The notes beneath the pieces are model-generated. The model worked only from the letters and a program-made list of their open reading frames with translations. It searched no databases and had not been told where the DNA came from. Positions 23,410 to 32,369 of a stretch of 47,157 nucleotides of DNA are shown piece after piece; within the stretch, counting starts at the first letter, position 1; each line of letters starts with the position of its first letter. The position numbers and the translations under genes were made by a program. This stretch comes from Azonexus sp. (GTDB lineage Bacteria; Pseudomonadota; Gammaproteobacteria; Burkholderiales; Rhodocyclaceae), in assembly GCA_031274715.1 (NCBI GenBank), contig JAISPT010000065.1:1-47157 (forward strand). Direction: 5' to 3'.

Positions 23410-24078
23410 ATGACCCAGGACGAACTCAAACAGGCCGTCGCCCAAGCCGCTGCCGACTACGTGGCGGAGCACGCGCCGGCGAACAGCGTCATCGGTGTCG
23501 GCACCGGCTCGACAGCCAATTTCTTCATCGATGCACTGGCGCCGCTGAAGGGTTGCTACCGCGGCGCCATCGCCAGCTCTGAAGCAACCCGCCAGCGTCT
23601 CGAGGGACATGGTATCGCGGTACTCGACCTCAACGAGGTCGAACATATCCCGGTCTATGTCGATGGCGCCGACGAAGTCGACGGCGGGCTGAACATGATC
23701 AAGGGCGGCGGTGGTGCGCTGACGCGCGAGAAGATCGTCGCTGCGGTGGCCACCACTTTCGTCTGCATTGCCGATGGCTCGAAGCAGGTTGCCACCCTGG
23801 GCAAGTTCCCGCTGCCGGTCGAGGTCATTCCCATGGCCCGCGCCCACGTCGCCCGTGAACTCGCCAAACTGGGCGGCAGGCCAATGCTGCGCGAGGGTTT
23901 CGTTACCGACAACGACAACCTGATTCTCGATGTGCACGACCTCGCGATCAGCAACCCGAAAGGGTTGGAGGCACAGATCAATCAAATTGTTGGCGTCGTC
24001 ACCAATGGCCTGTTCGCCATCCGCCCGGCCGACGTGCTGCTACTCGGCACGGCTGCCGGCGTCCGTCGCTTCGGTTGA
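23410..24078 (+). CDS. rpiA: Ribose-5-phosphate isomerase A
   Basis: 222 residues (E. coli 219). Interconverts ribose-5-phosphate and ribulose-5-phosphate in the pentose phosphate pathway. Motifs: GVGTGSTANFFIDAL (phosphate loop), DGADEVDGGLNMIKGGGGALTREKI with catalytic Asp, Glu and Lys, and IADGSKQV. AGGAGA lies 7 bases before the ATG. Monocistronic, with a hairpin terminator about 40 bases after the stop. Functionally it belongs with tkt, fbp and epd further along the window. Confidence 0.96.
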   Translation: MTQDELKQAVAQAAADYVAEHAPANSVIGVGTGSTANFFIDALAPLKGCYRGAIASSEATRQRLEGHGIAVLDLNEVEHIPVYVDGADEVDGGLNMIKGGGGALTREKIVAAVATTFVCIADGSKQVATLGKFPLPVEVIPMARAHVARELAKLGGRPMLREGFVTDNDNLILDVHDLAISNPKGLEAQINQIVGVVTNGLFAIRPADVLLLGTAAGVRRFG

Positions 24079-24106
24079 CCTCGCCTACCTCTCGAACGCC
24101 GCGCCA

Positions 24107-24145
24107 TTGCGGAAAAGAAAACGGCCCCGCGAGCGGGGCCGTTCG
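24107..24145 (-). terminator. Bidirectional terminator between rpiA and yggX
   Basis: Stem ACGGCCCC (24121-24128) with GGGGCCGT (24135-24142). On the minus strand it is followed by a T-rich run (TTTTCTTTTCC), a good terminator for yggX. On the plus strand the trailing sequence TTCGTCT is weaker but may still end rpiA. Confidence 0.75.
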
Positions 24146-24169
24146 TCTAGTCCAATGGCTGCCGCCGGC

Positions 24170-24442
24170 TCAGGCCTTGGGTGGAACATAGCCTTCAACC
24201 TGATCGGCACCATCGCCGAAGAAATGCTTCTCGACCTGTTCCGCCAGGTACTTGCGGTGCCGGGCATCGACCAGGTTGAGGCGGTTCTCGTTGATGATCA
24301 TGGTCTGCATCCTGATCCATTGCTGCCACGCTTCCTTCGAGACGTGCTCGAAGATGCGCTGGCCGAGGGCGCCCGGGTAGGGAGGGAGATCAAGACCCTC
24401 GGCTTCGCGGCCGAGCTTGATGCAATGGATGGTACGTGCCAT
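24170..24442 (-). CDS. yggX: Probable Fe(2+)-trafficking protein YggX
   Basis: 90 residues (E. coli 91). N-terminus MARTIHCIKLGREAEGLD with the single conserved Cys, then YPGALGQRIFEHVSKEAW and WQQWIRMQTMIINENRLNL, all family-diagnostic. YggX protects iron-sulfur clusters under oxidative stress and is proposed to carry iron. The start was set at the MAR codon with GGAG upstream; the 12 residues before it are not conserved. It lies 35 bases after argA and probably belongs to the same minus-strand transcript. Confidence 0.94.
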   Translation of the reverse strand: MARTIHCIKLGREAEGLDLPPYPGALGQRIFEHVSKEAWQQWIRMQTMIINENRLNLVDARHRKYLAEQVEKHFFGDGADQVEGYVPPKA

Positions 24443-24477
24443 GTGTTGCTCCGTGCTGGAAGGGGTGACGGCGGCCA

Positions 24478-25797
24478 TTATAAGGTCTTGAACAGGACCT
24501 TCGAGCGTCGCTGGTAGTTGTACATATCGCGTTTCTTGGCCGGCAGATCGTCGACGGTGCCGAGCCGGTAGCCGCGCTCAACGAACCAGTGCTCGGTGCG
24601 CGTGGTCAGCACGCACAAGCGCTTGATACCGAGCCTCTTGGCGCGCCGCTCGATGCGTTTCATCAACTGCTCGCCGTAGCCCCATTCGCGGTGTTCGTGA
24701 CTGACGGCCAGGCAGGCCAGTTCGGCATCCTCATCGGAATGCGGATACAGCGCGGCGCAGCCAACGATGATGCCGTCGTGGAGCATGATCGAGAAATGGT
24801 CGATTTCACGCTCCAGCAGTTCGCGTGGCCGGTGTACCAGGATGCCTTCTTCTTCCATCGGTTCGATCAGGGCAATCAGCGCGGCAATGTCGTCGGGTTT
24901 GGCTTCACGGATGTTTTCCAGCGATTCGCGGGTAATCACGGTACCAACGCCGTCGTGGGTGAACAGTTCACGCAACAGGGCGCCGTCCTGAGCGTAGCCG
25001 ATCAGGTGCACGCGGCCGACACCAGCGCGCGTCGCCCGGCAGCCGCACGGCAGATAGCGGCGGATATCGGACGACAGCCAGTCGCTACCGCCAAGCATCT
25101 TGTCTGCCTCGTCGGCAGTCATGGCGTCGAGCAACTCGCCGTCCTTGTCGGTGACACCACGACTGTCGGTGAGGAACACCAGCTTGTCGGCCTTGACGGC
25201 GACGGCGATGGCTTCGGCCACTTCTTCCATTTGCAGGTTGAAGATTTCGCCGGTCGGCGATGGCCCCTCGCAGTTGAGCAGCACGATGTTACCCAAGCCA
25301 AGCTGGGCGTTGATGCCATCGGCGTCGACCTTGCGCACCTTGCCGGCGTACTGCATGTCGATGCCATCAAGTACGCCGATCGGCTGGCCGATGATGAAGT
25401 TGCCACCGATGACGCGGATTCGGCTGTTGGCCATCGGCGTATTGGGCAGGCCCTGCGACAGGATCGCCTCGATTTCGAGATAGACACTGCCGACGGCGTC
25501 GAGCACGCAGTCGAGCGCCTGCGCGTCAGTCACTCGATAGCCGCGGTGATAGACCGATTCGAGATTTTTCTCACGCAACTCCTCCTCGATCTGCGGCCGC
25601 GCCCCGTGCACCAGCACCAGGCGGATGCCCAGACTGGCCAGCAGGTTGACGTCGTAAGCAAGCGTTTTGAGGAACTCGCTGGCGACTGCCTTGCCACCGA
25701 AAGCAACGACAAAGGTCTTGCCGCGAAAGGCATTGATGTAGGGGGTGACCGCCCGAAACCAGGAGACGAAGTGCTCGTCGTAAGGAGTGTCGCTCAT
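24478..25797 (-). CDS. argA: Amino-acid N-acetyltransferase (N-acetylglutamate synthase)
   Basis: 439 residues (E. coli 443). First step of arginine synthesis: acetyl-CoA plus glutamate to N-acetylglutamate. N-terminal amino-acid-kinase-like domain (FVVAFGGKAV, VLVHGARPQIEEEL, the arginine-binding regulatory domain). C-terminal GNAT domain (ACLAVSHEHREWGYGEQLM; RTEHWFVERGYRLG). Start MSDTPYDEHFVSWFR. Its ATG overlaps the stop of the upstream pap gene as ATGA, so it is translationally coupled. Pairing of a polyphosphate kinase-like gene with argA is not a known functional unit. Confidence 0.96.
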   Translation of the reverse strand: MSDTPYDEHFVSWFRAVTPYINAFRGKTFVVAFGGKAVASEFLKTLAYDVNLLASLGIRLVLVHGARPQIEEELREKNLESVYHRGYRVTDAQALDCVLDAVGSVYLEIEAILSQGLPNTPMANSRIRVIGGNFIIGQPIGVLDGIDMQYAGKVRKVDADGINAQLGLGNIVLLNCEGPSPTGEIFNLQMEEVAEAIAVAVKADKLVFLTDSRGVTDKDGELLDAMTADEADKMLGGSDWLSSDIRRYLPCGCRATRAGVGRVHLIGYAQDGALLRELFTHDGVGTVITRESLENIREAKPDDIAALIALIEPMEEEGILVHRPRELLEREIDHFSIMLHDGIIVGCAALYPHSDEDAELACLAVSHEHREWGYGEQLMKRIERRAKRLGIKRLCVLTTRTEHWFVERGYRLGTVDDLPAKKRDMYNYQRRSKVLFKTL

Positions 25798-27302
25798 TGT
25801 TTTTTGTATTTCTCCTGTTCATCCTTGAGCGCCAGTTCCAACCGCTCGCAAACCGTCCTCAACACCTTGACCCGGGCGAAATTCTTGTCATTGGCCTCGA
25901 CCGTGGTCCATGGCGCCAGGCCGGTCGAGGTACGGTCCACCATGTCGCAGGCCGCCGTCACGTAGTCGTCCCATTTCTCACGATTGCGCCAATCCTCGTC
26001 GGTGATCTTGAATTGCTTGAATTTGGTGTCCTGGCGCTCCTGGAAGCGGCGCAACTGCTCGTCGGCGGAAATCTGCAGCCAGAACTTGATGACCACGGTG
26101 CCGGCCTCGACCAACTGGTGCTCGAAATCGTTGATCTCGGCATAGGCACGCAGCCAGTCGGCCTCGCTGCAAAAGCCCTCGACCCGCTCGACCAGCACCC
26201 GGCCGTACCAGGAACGATCGAAAATGGCGGCCCGACCGGTGCGCGGCACATGCCGCCAGAAGCGCCAGAGGTAGGGTTGGGCGCGTTCTTCCTCGGTCGG
26301 TGCGGCGGTCGGAATGATCTGGTACTGGCGGGCATCCATCGCCGCTGCGATGCGGCGGATGCTGCCACCCTTGCCAGCCGCGTCCGAGCCTTCGAACACC
26401 AGCACCAGCGAACGCTTGGCGACAAAACGCGGATCGCGTACCAATTCCGAAAGCCGCCCCTGATACTTGGCAAGCTGGCTCTCGTAATCCTTTTTGCCCA
26501 GTTTTTGCGTCAAATCCAGTTCGCTGAGCACATTCCTGTTGTCAATCGGCTGCACGATCGGCGGCGCGACCGGCACCATGGTCCGTCCTTCCTGCTTGAG
26601 CCGGCGTTGCAACGCATCGAGCACGATGTGACCGACGGTCAACGAACGGTACTCATCGTCCGTGCCCTCGACGATGATCCACGGTGCCTTGGCGCTGTTG
26701 GTCACGCGTAGCACATGGCCGGCGACCTCTTGCAGCTTGTCGTAGGTCTTCAGCCGCTCGTAGCTTTCCTTGGTCACCCGCCAAGCAGTATTGGGATTCT
26801 TCTCCAGCGCTTTCAGGCGCGTCTTCTGGCCTTCGCGCGAGAGGTGGAACCAGAACTTCAGTACCAGCGCCCCCTCGTTAACCAGCATCGCCTCGAACTG
26901 ATTGATTCCGGCCAGGCGCGCATCGAGTTCCGAGCGGCGCAAGTTGCCATTGATGCGGTCGGTGATTGGCTGCGAATACCACGAGCCAGCGAAGATGCCG
27001 ATCTTGCCTTTCGGCGGCAGGGCGCGCCAGTAGCGCCACATGATCGGCCGCGCCCGCTCCTCGTCGGTCGGCTCGGAGAAAGCCAGTGTCGAGATGTGAT
27101 GCGGGTCCATCCACGAATAAAGCAGGTTGATGGTCTCCCCCTTGCCACTGCCATCGACGCCGCTGATCAGGATAATGACCGGGAATTCCTTCTTCTCCAG
27201 CATGTCGTACTGCGCGTCGAGCAAGGCTGCTCGCAGCTTCGGCGCCTCCTGCTTGAAGGTACCTTTGTCGATCTTGTGCCCCAACTCCGCCGATTCAAAC
27301 AT
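25794..27302 (-). CDS. pap: Polyphosphate:AMP phosphotransferase (tandem PPK2, class II)
   Basis: 502 residues made of two PPK2 domains in tandem. Domain 1 has Walker A GVDGSGKGE (about 48-56), lid-region RPIMWRYWRALPPKGKI and SWYSQP. Domain 2 has Walker A GSDAAGKGG (about 309), QPYLWRFWRHVPRTGR and DRSWYGRVLVERVEG. Two-domain PPK2 proteins of about 500 residues are class II and phosphorylate AMP to ADP with polyphosphate. In domain 1 the canonical DRSWY is GSWYS, so catalysis probably resides in domain 2. Cytosolic. The gene starts 3 bases after rsmE and overlaps argA by 4, forming an rsmE-pap-argA unit. It suggests the organism stores polyphosphate. Confidence 0.92.
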   Translation of the reverse strand: MFESAELGHKIDKGTFKQEAPKLRAALLDAQYDMLEKKEFPVIILISGVDGSGKGETINLLYSWMDPHHISTLAFSEPTDEERARPIMWRYWRALPPKGKIGIFAGSWYSQPITDRINGNLRRSELDARLAGINQFEAMLVNEGALVLKFWFHLSREGQKTRLKALEKNPNTAWRVTKESYERLKTYDKLQEVAGHVLRVTNSAKAPWIIVEGTDDEYRSLTVGHIVLDALQRRLKQEGRTMVPVAPPIVQPIDNRNVLSELDLTQKLGKKDYESQLAKYQGRLSELVRDPRFVAKRSLVLVFEGSDAAGKGGSIRRIAAAMDARQYQIIPTAAPTEEERAQPYLWRFWRHVPRTGRAAIFDRSWYGRVLVERVEGFCSEADWLRAYAEINDFEHQLVEAGTVVIKFWLQISADEQLRRFQERQDTKFKQFKITDEDWRNREKWDDYVTAACDMVDRTSTGLAPWTTVEANDKNFARVKVLRTVCERLELALKDEQEKYKKQ

Positions 27303-27305
27303 TCA

Positions 27306-28043
27306 TTACCCCCTCGCGAAATCGCCCCACAGCAATTGCAGCGCCGCCAGCGCCGCCAGACCCGCCGTCTCGGTACGCAGCACGCGCGGCCCCAGGCGCA
27401 CGGCCTGGAAACCGACCTGGCTGGCAGCGATGACTTCCTGCGCATCGAGGCCGCCTTCGGCGCCGATCAGCAATTGGATGCAGCCGGCCTGCGGCAATTC
27501 CGCCAGTGTCTGTTCCGCATCGGGCGCCAGCATCAGCCGCAGCGCTCCGTCAGCCGGCCGCGCCAGCCAGTTCTCCAGGTTTTCCAACGGCGCCACCAGC
27601 GGTACCTGGTTGCGCCCGCACTGCTCGCAAGCGGCAGCGGCCACACCCTGCCAATGGGCAACGCGCTTGCCGGCCCGCTCGCCGGCCAGACGCAGGACAC
27701 TGCGCCGGCTGGTCACCGGCACGATGTCACGCACGCCCAACTCGACCGCCTTTTGGATGGTGAAATCCATCTTCTCCCCGGCTTGCAGCGCCTGCACCAA
27801 CGTCACCGCCAGCGGCGACTCGCGCTCGACATCGCGCCAGTCGGCCAGCTCGGCCAGCACACGGTCGCGCTCGATGCGCTCAATGTGGGCCAGGTATTCG
27901 CCACCGCGGCCGTCGAACAGAAGCATCGGGGCGCCCGGCGGCAAGCGCAGCACGCGCACGGCATGGCGCGCAACCGGCGCGGGAAGCTCGACACGGGCCC
28001 CGGGGGCAAGGGCTTCTCGGCAGTAAAAACGGGGCAAATTCAT
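27306..28043 (-). CDS. rsmE: 16S rRNA (uracil1498-N3)-methyltransferase
   Basis: 245 residues (E. coli 243). SPOUT-class enzyme that methylates U1498 of 16S rRNA. N-terminal PUA-like domain (MNLPRFYCREAL, HAVRVLRLPPG, FDGRGGEYLA), then the knotted domain with ALQAGEKMDFTIQKAVELGV, LLIGAEGGLDAQEV and LGPRVLRTETA that binds S-adenosylmethionine. Start at MNLPRFYC; upstream in-frame codons are not conserved. First gene of rsmE-pap-argA. Divergent from the thioredoxin-fold gene with about 40 bases between starts. Confidence 0.95.
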   Translation of the reverse strand: MNLPRFYCREALAPGARVELPAPVARHAVRVLRLPPGAPMLLFDGRGGEYLAHIERIERDRVLAELADWRDVERESPLAVTLVQALQAGEKMDFTIQKAVELGVRDIVPVTSRRSVLRLAGERAGKRVAHWQGVAAAACEQCGRNQVPLVAPLENLENWLARPADGALRLMLAPDAEQTLAELPQAGCIQLLIGAEGGLDAQEVIAASQVGFQAVRLGPRVLRTETAGLAALAALQLLWGDFARG

Positions 28044-28084
28044 CGCTGCTATTATGGGGGCAATGCCTTTTGGAGTGCACACGC

Positions 28085-28639
28085 ATGGTTGCCCTGAATC
28101 CACCCGTTTGCGACTTCGGCCAGCCCGCCGTCGACTTCGCGCTACCCGGCACCAACGGCCGGCAACATACCCTGGCCGACTGCCGCGGCCCGAACGGCCT
28201 GTTGGTGATGTTCATCTGCAACCACTGCCCCTACGTCCAGGCGATCATCGACCGCCTGATCCGCGACTGCCGCGAACTGGCCGGACACGGTATCGGCAGC
28301 GTGGCGATCATGAGTAACGACGTCGTCGCCTATCCCGCCGACTCGCCGGAGGAAATGCGCCGCTGGGCAGTCGAGCTCGGCTTTCCCTTCCCCTATCTCC
28401 ACGACGCCTCGCAGCAGGTCGCCCGGGCCTATGGCGCGGTGTGCACGCCGGATTTCTTCGGTTACAACGCCGCGTTGCGCTTGCAGTACCGCGGCCGGCT
28501 CGACGCCTCGGGCCGTGCCCCGGCAGCGGCGGATGCCCCGCGCGAACTGTTCCGGGCGATGTGCCAGATCGCCGCCAGCGGCCAGGGGCCGGCTGTCCAA
28601 CAGGCTTCGATCGGTTGTTCGATTAAGTGGCGGGAGTAA
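28085..28639 (+). CDS. Thioredoxin-fold (AhpC/TSA-like) family protein
   Basis: 184 residues. Peroxiredoxin/TlpA-like fold: DFGQPAVDFALPGTNG at the N-terminus, then LLVMFICNHCPYVQAII containing a CNHC (CxxC) redox pair, and IMSNDVVAYPADSPEEM. Cys in VCTPDFF and CSIKW near the end are further conserved positions in this group of small thioredoxin family proteins. No signal peptide, so probably a cytosolic redox protein. TGGAG upstream of the ATG at 28085 supports that start over 28070. Substrate unknown. Confidence 0.85.
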   Translation: MVALNPPVCDFGQPAVDFALPGTNGRQHTLADCRGPNGLLVMFICNHCPYVQAIIDRLIRDCRELAGHGIGSVAIMSNDVVAYPADSPEEMRRWAVELGFPFPYLHDASQQVARAYGAVCTPDFFGYNAALRLQYRGRLDASGRAPAAADAPRELFRAMCQIAASGQGPAVQQASIGCSIKWRE

Positions 28640-28720
28640 ACCGGGAAAACTCTGACAAGCCCCCTTCGGCCAATGCATTCGGCTATGATTTAACAATGTC
28701 AACCTGTTGAGCAGCGCAAC

Positions 28721-31207
28721 TTGGACTCCCTGGACGCCTCTTCATCGCCCGCCACCGAGGCCAGCCACCGCCATGACTGCCTGAAAATCGTCATTGCCAG
28801 CCTGCCGCAAGGCATCGGTATTTTTGACGAACATCTGCAACTGCGCGAGTGGAATCAAGGCCTTAGCGACCTGCTGCAATTGCCGCCCGAAAACCTGCAG
28901 GCCGGCACTCATGTCGTCGACCTGCTCCGTCCTCTCGCCGGCCACGGCAATCTAGGCCCTGGCGATGCGGAAACCCATATCCAGGGCCCGACCGACGGGG
29001 CTCGGCATTTCCTGCCACAGTGTTTCGAGCACACCTACCCTGACGGCCGCAGTCTCCGCATCCATTGCGAGCCGTTGCGCATCGACGGCGCGCCGGCCGG
29101 CCTCGTCGTTTCCGGCATCGACATCAGCGAGCATAAGGCGCAGGAAGAACGTCTGCACCAGCAGCAGGAACTGCTGCACAAGGTCGTCAACAGCCTGCCC
29201 AGTGGCATTGCGTTGTTCGACAAGGATTTGCAGTTGGTACTGCACAACCGCGAGGCGCTGCGCCTACTCGACCTGCCGGAGGAGCTGACGGCAACGTCGC
29301 CGGTCAGTCTCGAAAGCATCTTCCGCTTCGACGCGCTACGCGGCGAATATGGCCCGGGCGACCCGGAAGCCCTGGTCGACAAACTGATCGCCCGGGCCCG
29401 CAAGCCGATCGCCCGCCGCCACGAACGTACCCTGCCCAACGGCCGTACCCTCGACATTCGCGGCATTCCACTGGCCGACGGCGGCTTCGTCTCGATCTGC
29501 ACCGACATCACCGAGCGGCGCAGCAGTGCCGAGCGCGACCAGTTGGCGCAGAAGGTGTTCATGCACTCGCCGGCCGGCGTCATTTTCACCGACGACACCC
29601 ACCGCATCCTCTCGGTCAATCCGGCCACTGGCCAGATCACCGGCTACGAGCCGTGCGAACTGATCGGCCACACGGTTTTCGGGCTGATCAACCTGGCCCA
29701 TCCAGAAACGCCGGAGAGCCTGCAGGAGCATATCGCCCAGCGCGGCAGTTGGAACGGCGAGTTGGAGATCACCAGCAAGAACGGCGAGAACATTCCGGTC
29801 AGCGTTCGTGCGACACGGGTCGACGATCGGCAGTCCAGCACGCCGACCAACCACATCTGGATCCTCGCCGATATCACCGAGCGCCGCCAGGCCGAAGCGC
29901 GGATGCGCCACATCGCCCAGCACGATGCGCTGACCGGCCTGCCCAACCGGCTGGCGCTGCTGATGCGCCTCGGCCAGTTGCTGCCGGATGCACGCCGGCA
30001 TCAGTGGAGCATGGCGGTCATGTTCATCGACCTCGACCGCTTCAAGATCATCAACGACACGCTCGGCCACCAGGTCGGCGACGAGATGCTGCGCGAAGTC
30101 GCCTGCCGCCTCTCCGCCGCGGTCCGCGAAACCGACTATGTCGCCCGCCTGGGCGGCGACGAGTTCGTCGTCATCCTGCCGGCCATCGCCATGCCGGCCG
30201 ACGCGGCAATCATCGCCAACAAGATCATCGCCACGCTGTCGTCACCGATCCAGGCCGAGGGCCACGAGCTGCACACCAGCCCGTCGATCGGCATCAGCAT
30301 CTTCCCGGACGACGGCACCGATGGCGACTCTATCTTGAAGAACGCCGACACCGCGATGTACCACGCCAAGGCGGCCGGGCGGAACAACTTCCAGTTCTTC
30401 GCCGCCGAGATGAACCGCATCACCAGCGAACGCCTGGACATCGAACGCAAGCTGCGCCACGCCATCGCCCGCAACGAGTTGACGCTGTACTTCCAGCCGC
30501 AGTTCACCGCCGGCAGTAGCGAGCCGACCGGCGTCGAGGCCCTGATACGCTGGCTACACCCGACCGATGGCATGATCGCCCCGGACCGCTTCATCCCGGT
30601 CGCCGAGGAAACCGGGATCATCGTCGAGATCGGCGAATGGGTGCTGCTCAACGCTTGCCGCCAGATGATGCACTGGATCGGCGCCGGCCTGCGGCCGCTG
30701 CGCATGGCGGTCAACGTCTCGGCCCGGCAACTGCGCCGGCGCGATTTCCGCGAAACGGTGGCCGGCGTGCTAGCCGAGTCCGGCCTACCGCCAGAACTGC
30801 TGGAACTGGAAATCACCGAGAGCGCGGTCATGGAAAATCCGCAGGAGGCCATCGTCATTCTGCAGAGCCTGGGCCGCATGGGCGTGACGCTGGCCATCGA
30901 CGACTTTGGCACCGGCTACTCCTCGCTCGCCTACCTGAAGCTGTTCCCGATCGACCGCCTGAAGATCGACCGCTCCTTCGTCGCCGATATCGAGTACGAC
31001 CTCAACGATCGTGCCATCGCTTTCGGCACCATCGCGCTGGCCCACTCGCTCGGCCTCAAGGTCATCGCCGAAGGCGTCGAAACCGACGACCAGCACGACC
31101 TGCTGCGCAGCAACGATTGCGACGAGGTCCAGGGCTACCTGTTCAGCAAGCCGCTGAATAGCGCTGCTGCCTTCGCCTTCCTGCACGCCCGCTGCCCGGC
31201 ACGGTAA
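28721..31207 (+). CDS. PAS-PAS-PAS-GGDEF-EAL cyclic-di-GMP signalling protein
   Basis: 828 residues, no membrane segment. Three N-terminal PAS-like domains: LPQGIGIFDEHLQLREWN (about 30-130), LPSGIALFDKDLQLVLHN (about 150-260) and SPAGVIFTDDTHRILSVNPATGQITGYE read in part (about 280-395). GGDEF domain with intact RLGGDEF near 476 and RETD five residues upstream, the inhibitory I-site. EAL domain with VEALIRW near 604, EITES, DDFGTGYSS and VIAEGVET, all catalytic residues present. Both cyclase and phosphodiesterase activity are possible. The frame starts at TTG (28721); no ATG is available near it. Input signal unknown; the PAS domains suggest a cytosolic redox or ligand cue. Confidence 0.93.
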   Translation: MDSLDASSSPATEASHRHDCLKIVIASLPQGIGIFDEHLQLREWNQGLSDLLQLPPENLQAGTHVVDLLRPLAGHGNLGPGDAETHIQGPTDGARHFLPQCFEHTYPDGRSLRIHCEPLRIDGAPAGLVVSGIDISEHKAQEERLHQQQELLHKVVNSLPSGIALFDKDLQLVLHNREALRLLDLPEELTATSPVSLESIFRFDALRGEYGPGDPEALVDKLIARARKPIARRHERTLPNGRTLDIRGIPLADGGFVSICTDITERRSSAERDQLAQKVFMHSPAGVIFTDDTHRILSVNPATGQITGYEPCELIGHTVFGLINLAHPETPESLQEHIAQRGSWNGELEITSKNGENIPVSVRATRVDDRQSSTPTNHIWILADITERRQAEARMRHIAQHDALTGLPNRLALLMRLGQLLPDARRHQWSMAVMFIDLDRFKIINDTLGHQVGDEMLREVACRLSAAVRETDYVARLGGDEFVVILPAIAMPADAAIIANKIIATLSSPIQAEGHELHTSPSIGISIFPDDGTDGDSILKNADTAMYHAKAAGRNNFQFFAAEMNRITSERLDIERKLRHAIARNELTLYFQPQFTAGSSEPTGVEALIRWLHPTDGMIAPDRFIPVAEETGIIVEIGEWVLLNACRQMMHWIGAGLRPLRMAVNVSARQLRRRDFRETVAGVLAESGLPPELLELEITESAVMENPQEAIVILQSLGRMGVTLAIDDFGTGYSSLAYLKLFPIDRLKIDRSFVADIEYDLNDRAIAFGTIALAHSLGLKVIAEGVETDDQHDLLRSNDCDEVQGYLFSKPLNSAAAFAFLHARCPAR

Positions 31208-31239
31208 AATCTTCGTTTTCGACATCGCGGGGAACATCC

Positions 31240-32253
31240 ATGGCACAGCGCACGCTGGCTCGCTACCTGACCGAGGAACAACGCCACAAGGGCATCATCA
31301 CTGGCGACCTCAAGCTGCTGCTGGAAGTCGTCGCCCGCGCCTGCCAAGCCATTTCCGTCGCCATCGGCAAGGGTGCGCTGGGCGGCGTGCTCGGCGAAGC
31401 CGGCAGCGACAACATCCAGGGCGAGGCGCAGAAGAAGCTCGACGTGCTATCCAACGAAATTCTGCTCGAAGCCAACGAATGGGGCGGCCACCTGGCGGCC
31501 ATGGCCTCAGAGGAAATGGACCTGCCGCATCTAGTGCCACACCGTTTCCCGAAGGGCGAGTACCTGCTGACTTTCGACCCGCTCGACGGCTCCTCGAATA
31601 TCGACGTCAATGTCTCGATCGGCACCATCTTCTCGGTTCTCAAGTGTCCCGAGGGCGCCGACCTGAGCACGCCGCAAGCGGCCGAGCGAGCCTTCCTGCA
31701 GCCGGGCAGCACCCAGGTTGCAGCCGGCTATGCGGTATACGGCCCGACCACGCTGCTGGTGCTGAGCGTCGGCGACGGCGTCGTGGTGTTCACCCTTGAC
31801 CGCGAGCAGGGCCAGTTCGTGCTGACCCGGGAAAACGTCCGCATTCCCGCCGAAACCCAGGAATTCGCCATCAACATGGCCAACCGCCACTTCTGGGAAG
31901 CGCCGGTGCAGCGCTACGTCGACGACATGGTCGCCGGCCGGAGCGGACCGCTGGGCAAGGATTACAACATGCGCTGGGTGGCCTCGATGGTGGCCGATGT
32001 GCATCGCATCATGACCCGCGGCGGCATTTTCATGTACCCGATGGACGAGAAAGTCCGCGACAAGGGTGGCAAGCTGCGCCTGATGTACGAAGCCAATCCG
32101 ATGGCCTTCCTGGTCGAGCAGGCCGGCGGTGCCGCCAGCACGGGCCGCCGGCGCATCCTCGACATCGTTCCCGAGCACCTGCATCAGCGCGTGCCGGTCA
32201 TTCTCGGCTCGCGCCAGGAAGTCGAACGCGCCGCTGCCTACCATTTTGTTTGA
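31240..32253 (+). CDS. fbp: Fructose-1,6-bisphosphatase class I
   Basis: 337 residues (E. coli 332). Irreversible gluconeogenic step: fructose-1,6-bisphosphate to fructose-6-phosphate. Metal and phosphate motifs: MASEEMDLP, LLTFDPLDGSSNIDVNVSIG, and active-site GGIFMYPMD followed by GKLRLMYEANPMAFLVEQAGG. GGGGAA lies before the ATG. First gene of the carbon block, directly after the GGDEF-EAL gene, with a TAAAAT at 31205-31210 that may be its -10 box. Confidence 0.96.
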   Translation: MAQRTLARYLTEEQRHKGIITGDLKLLLEVVARACQAISVAIGKGALGGVLGEAGSDNIQGEAQKKLDVLSNEILLEANEWGGHLAAMASEEMDLPHLVPHRFPKGEYLLTFDPLDGSSNIDVNVSIGTIFSVLKCPEGADLSTPQAAERAFLQPGSTQVAAGYAVYGPTTLLVLSVGDGVVVFTLDREQGQFVLTRENVRIPAETQEFAINMANRHFWEAPVQRYVDDMVAGRSGPLGKDYNMRWVASMVADVHRIMTRGGIFMYPMDEKVRDKGGKLRLMYEANPMAFLVEQAGGAASTGRRRILDIVPEHLHQRVPVILGSRQEVERAAAYHFV

Positions 32254-32272
32254 GCGGTGACGAAGGCATTTC

Positions 32273-32292
32273 CGGCCGCTTCGCAGCGGCCG
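32273..32292 (+). terminator. Hairpin after fbp, possible weak terminator
   Basis: CGGCCGCT (32273-32280), TCGC loop, AGCGGCCG (32285-32292), 20 bases after the fbp stop. There is no T tract, so it may act as a 3' mRNA-stabilising structure rather than a terminator. Confidence 0.4.
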
Positions 32293-32369
32293 AACGGCGA
32301 CGCGGCGCTACACAAAAGCCGCTGTTTCCCGGATAATTCTGGCTTTTTCGCAGCCTGAATTTCCGTACC

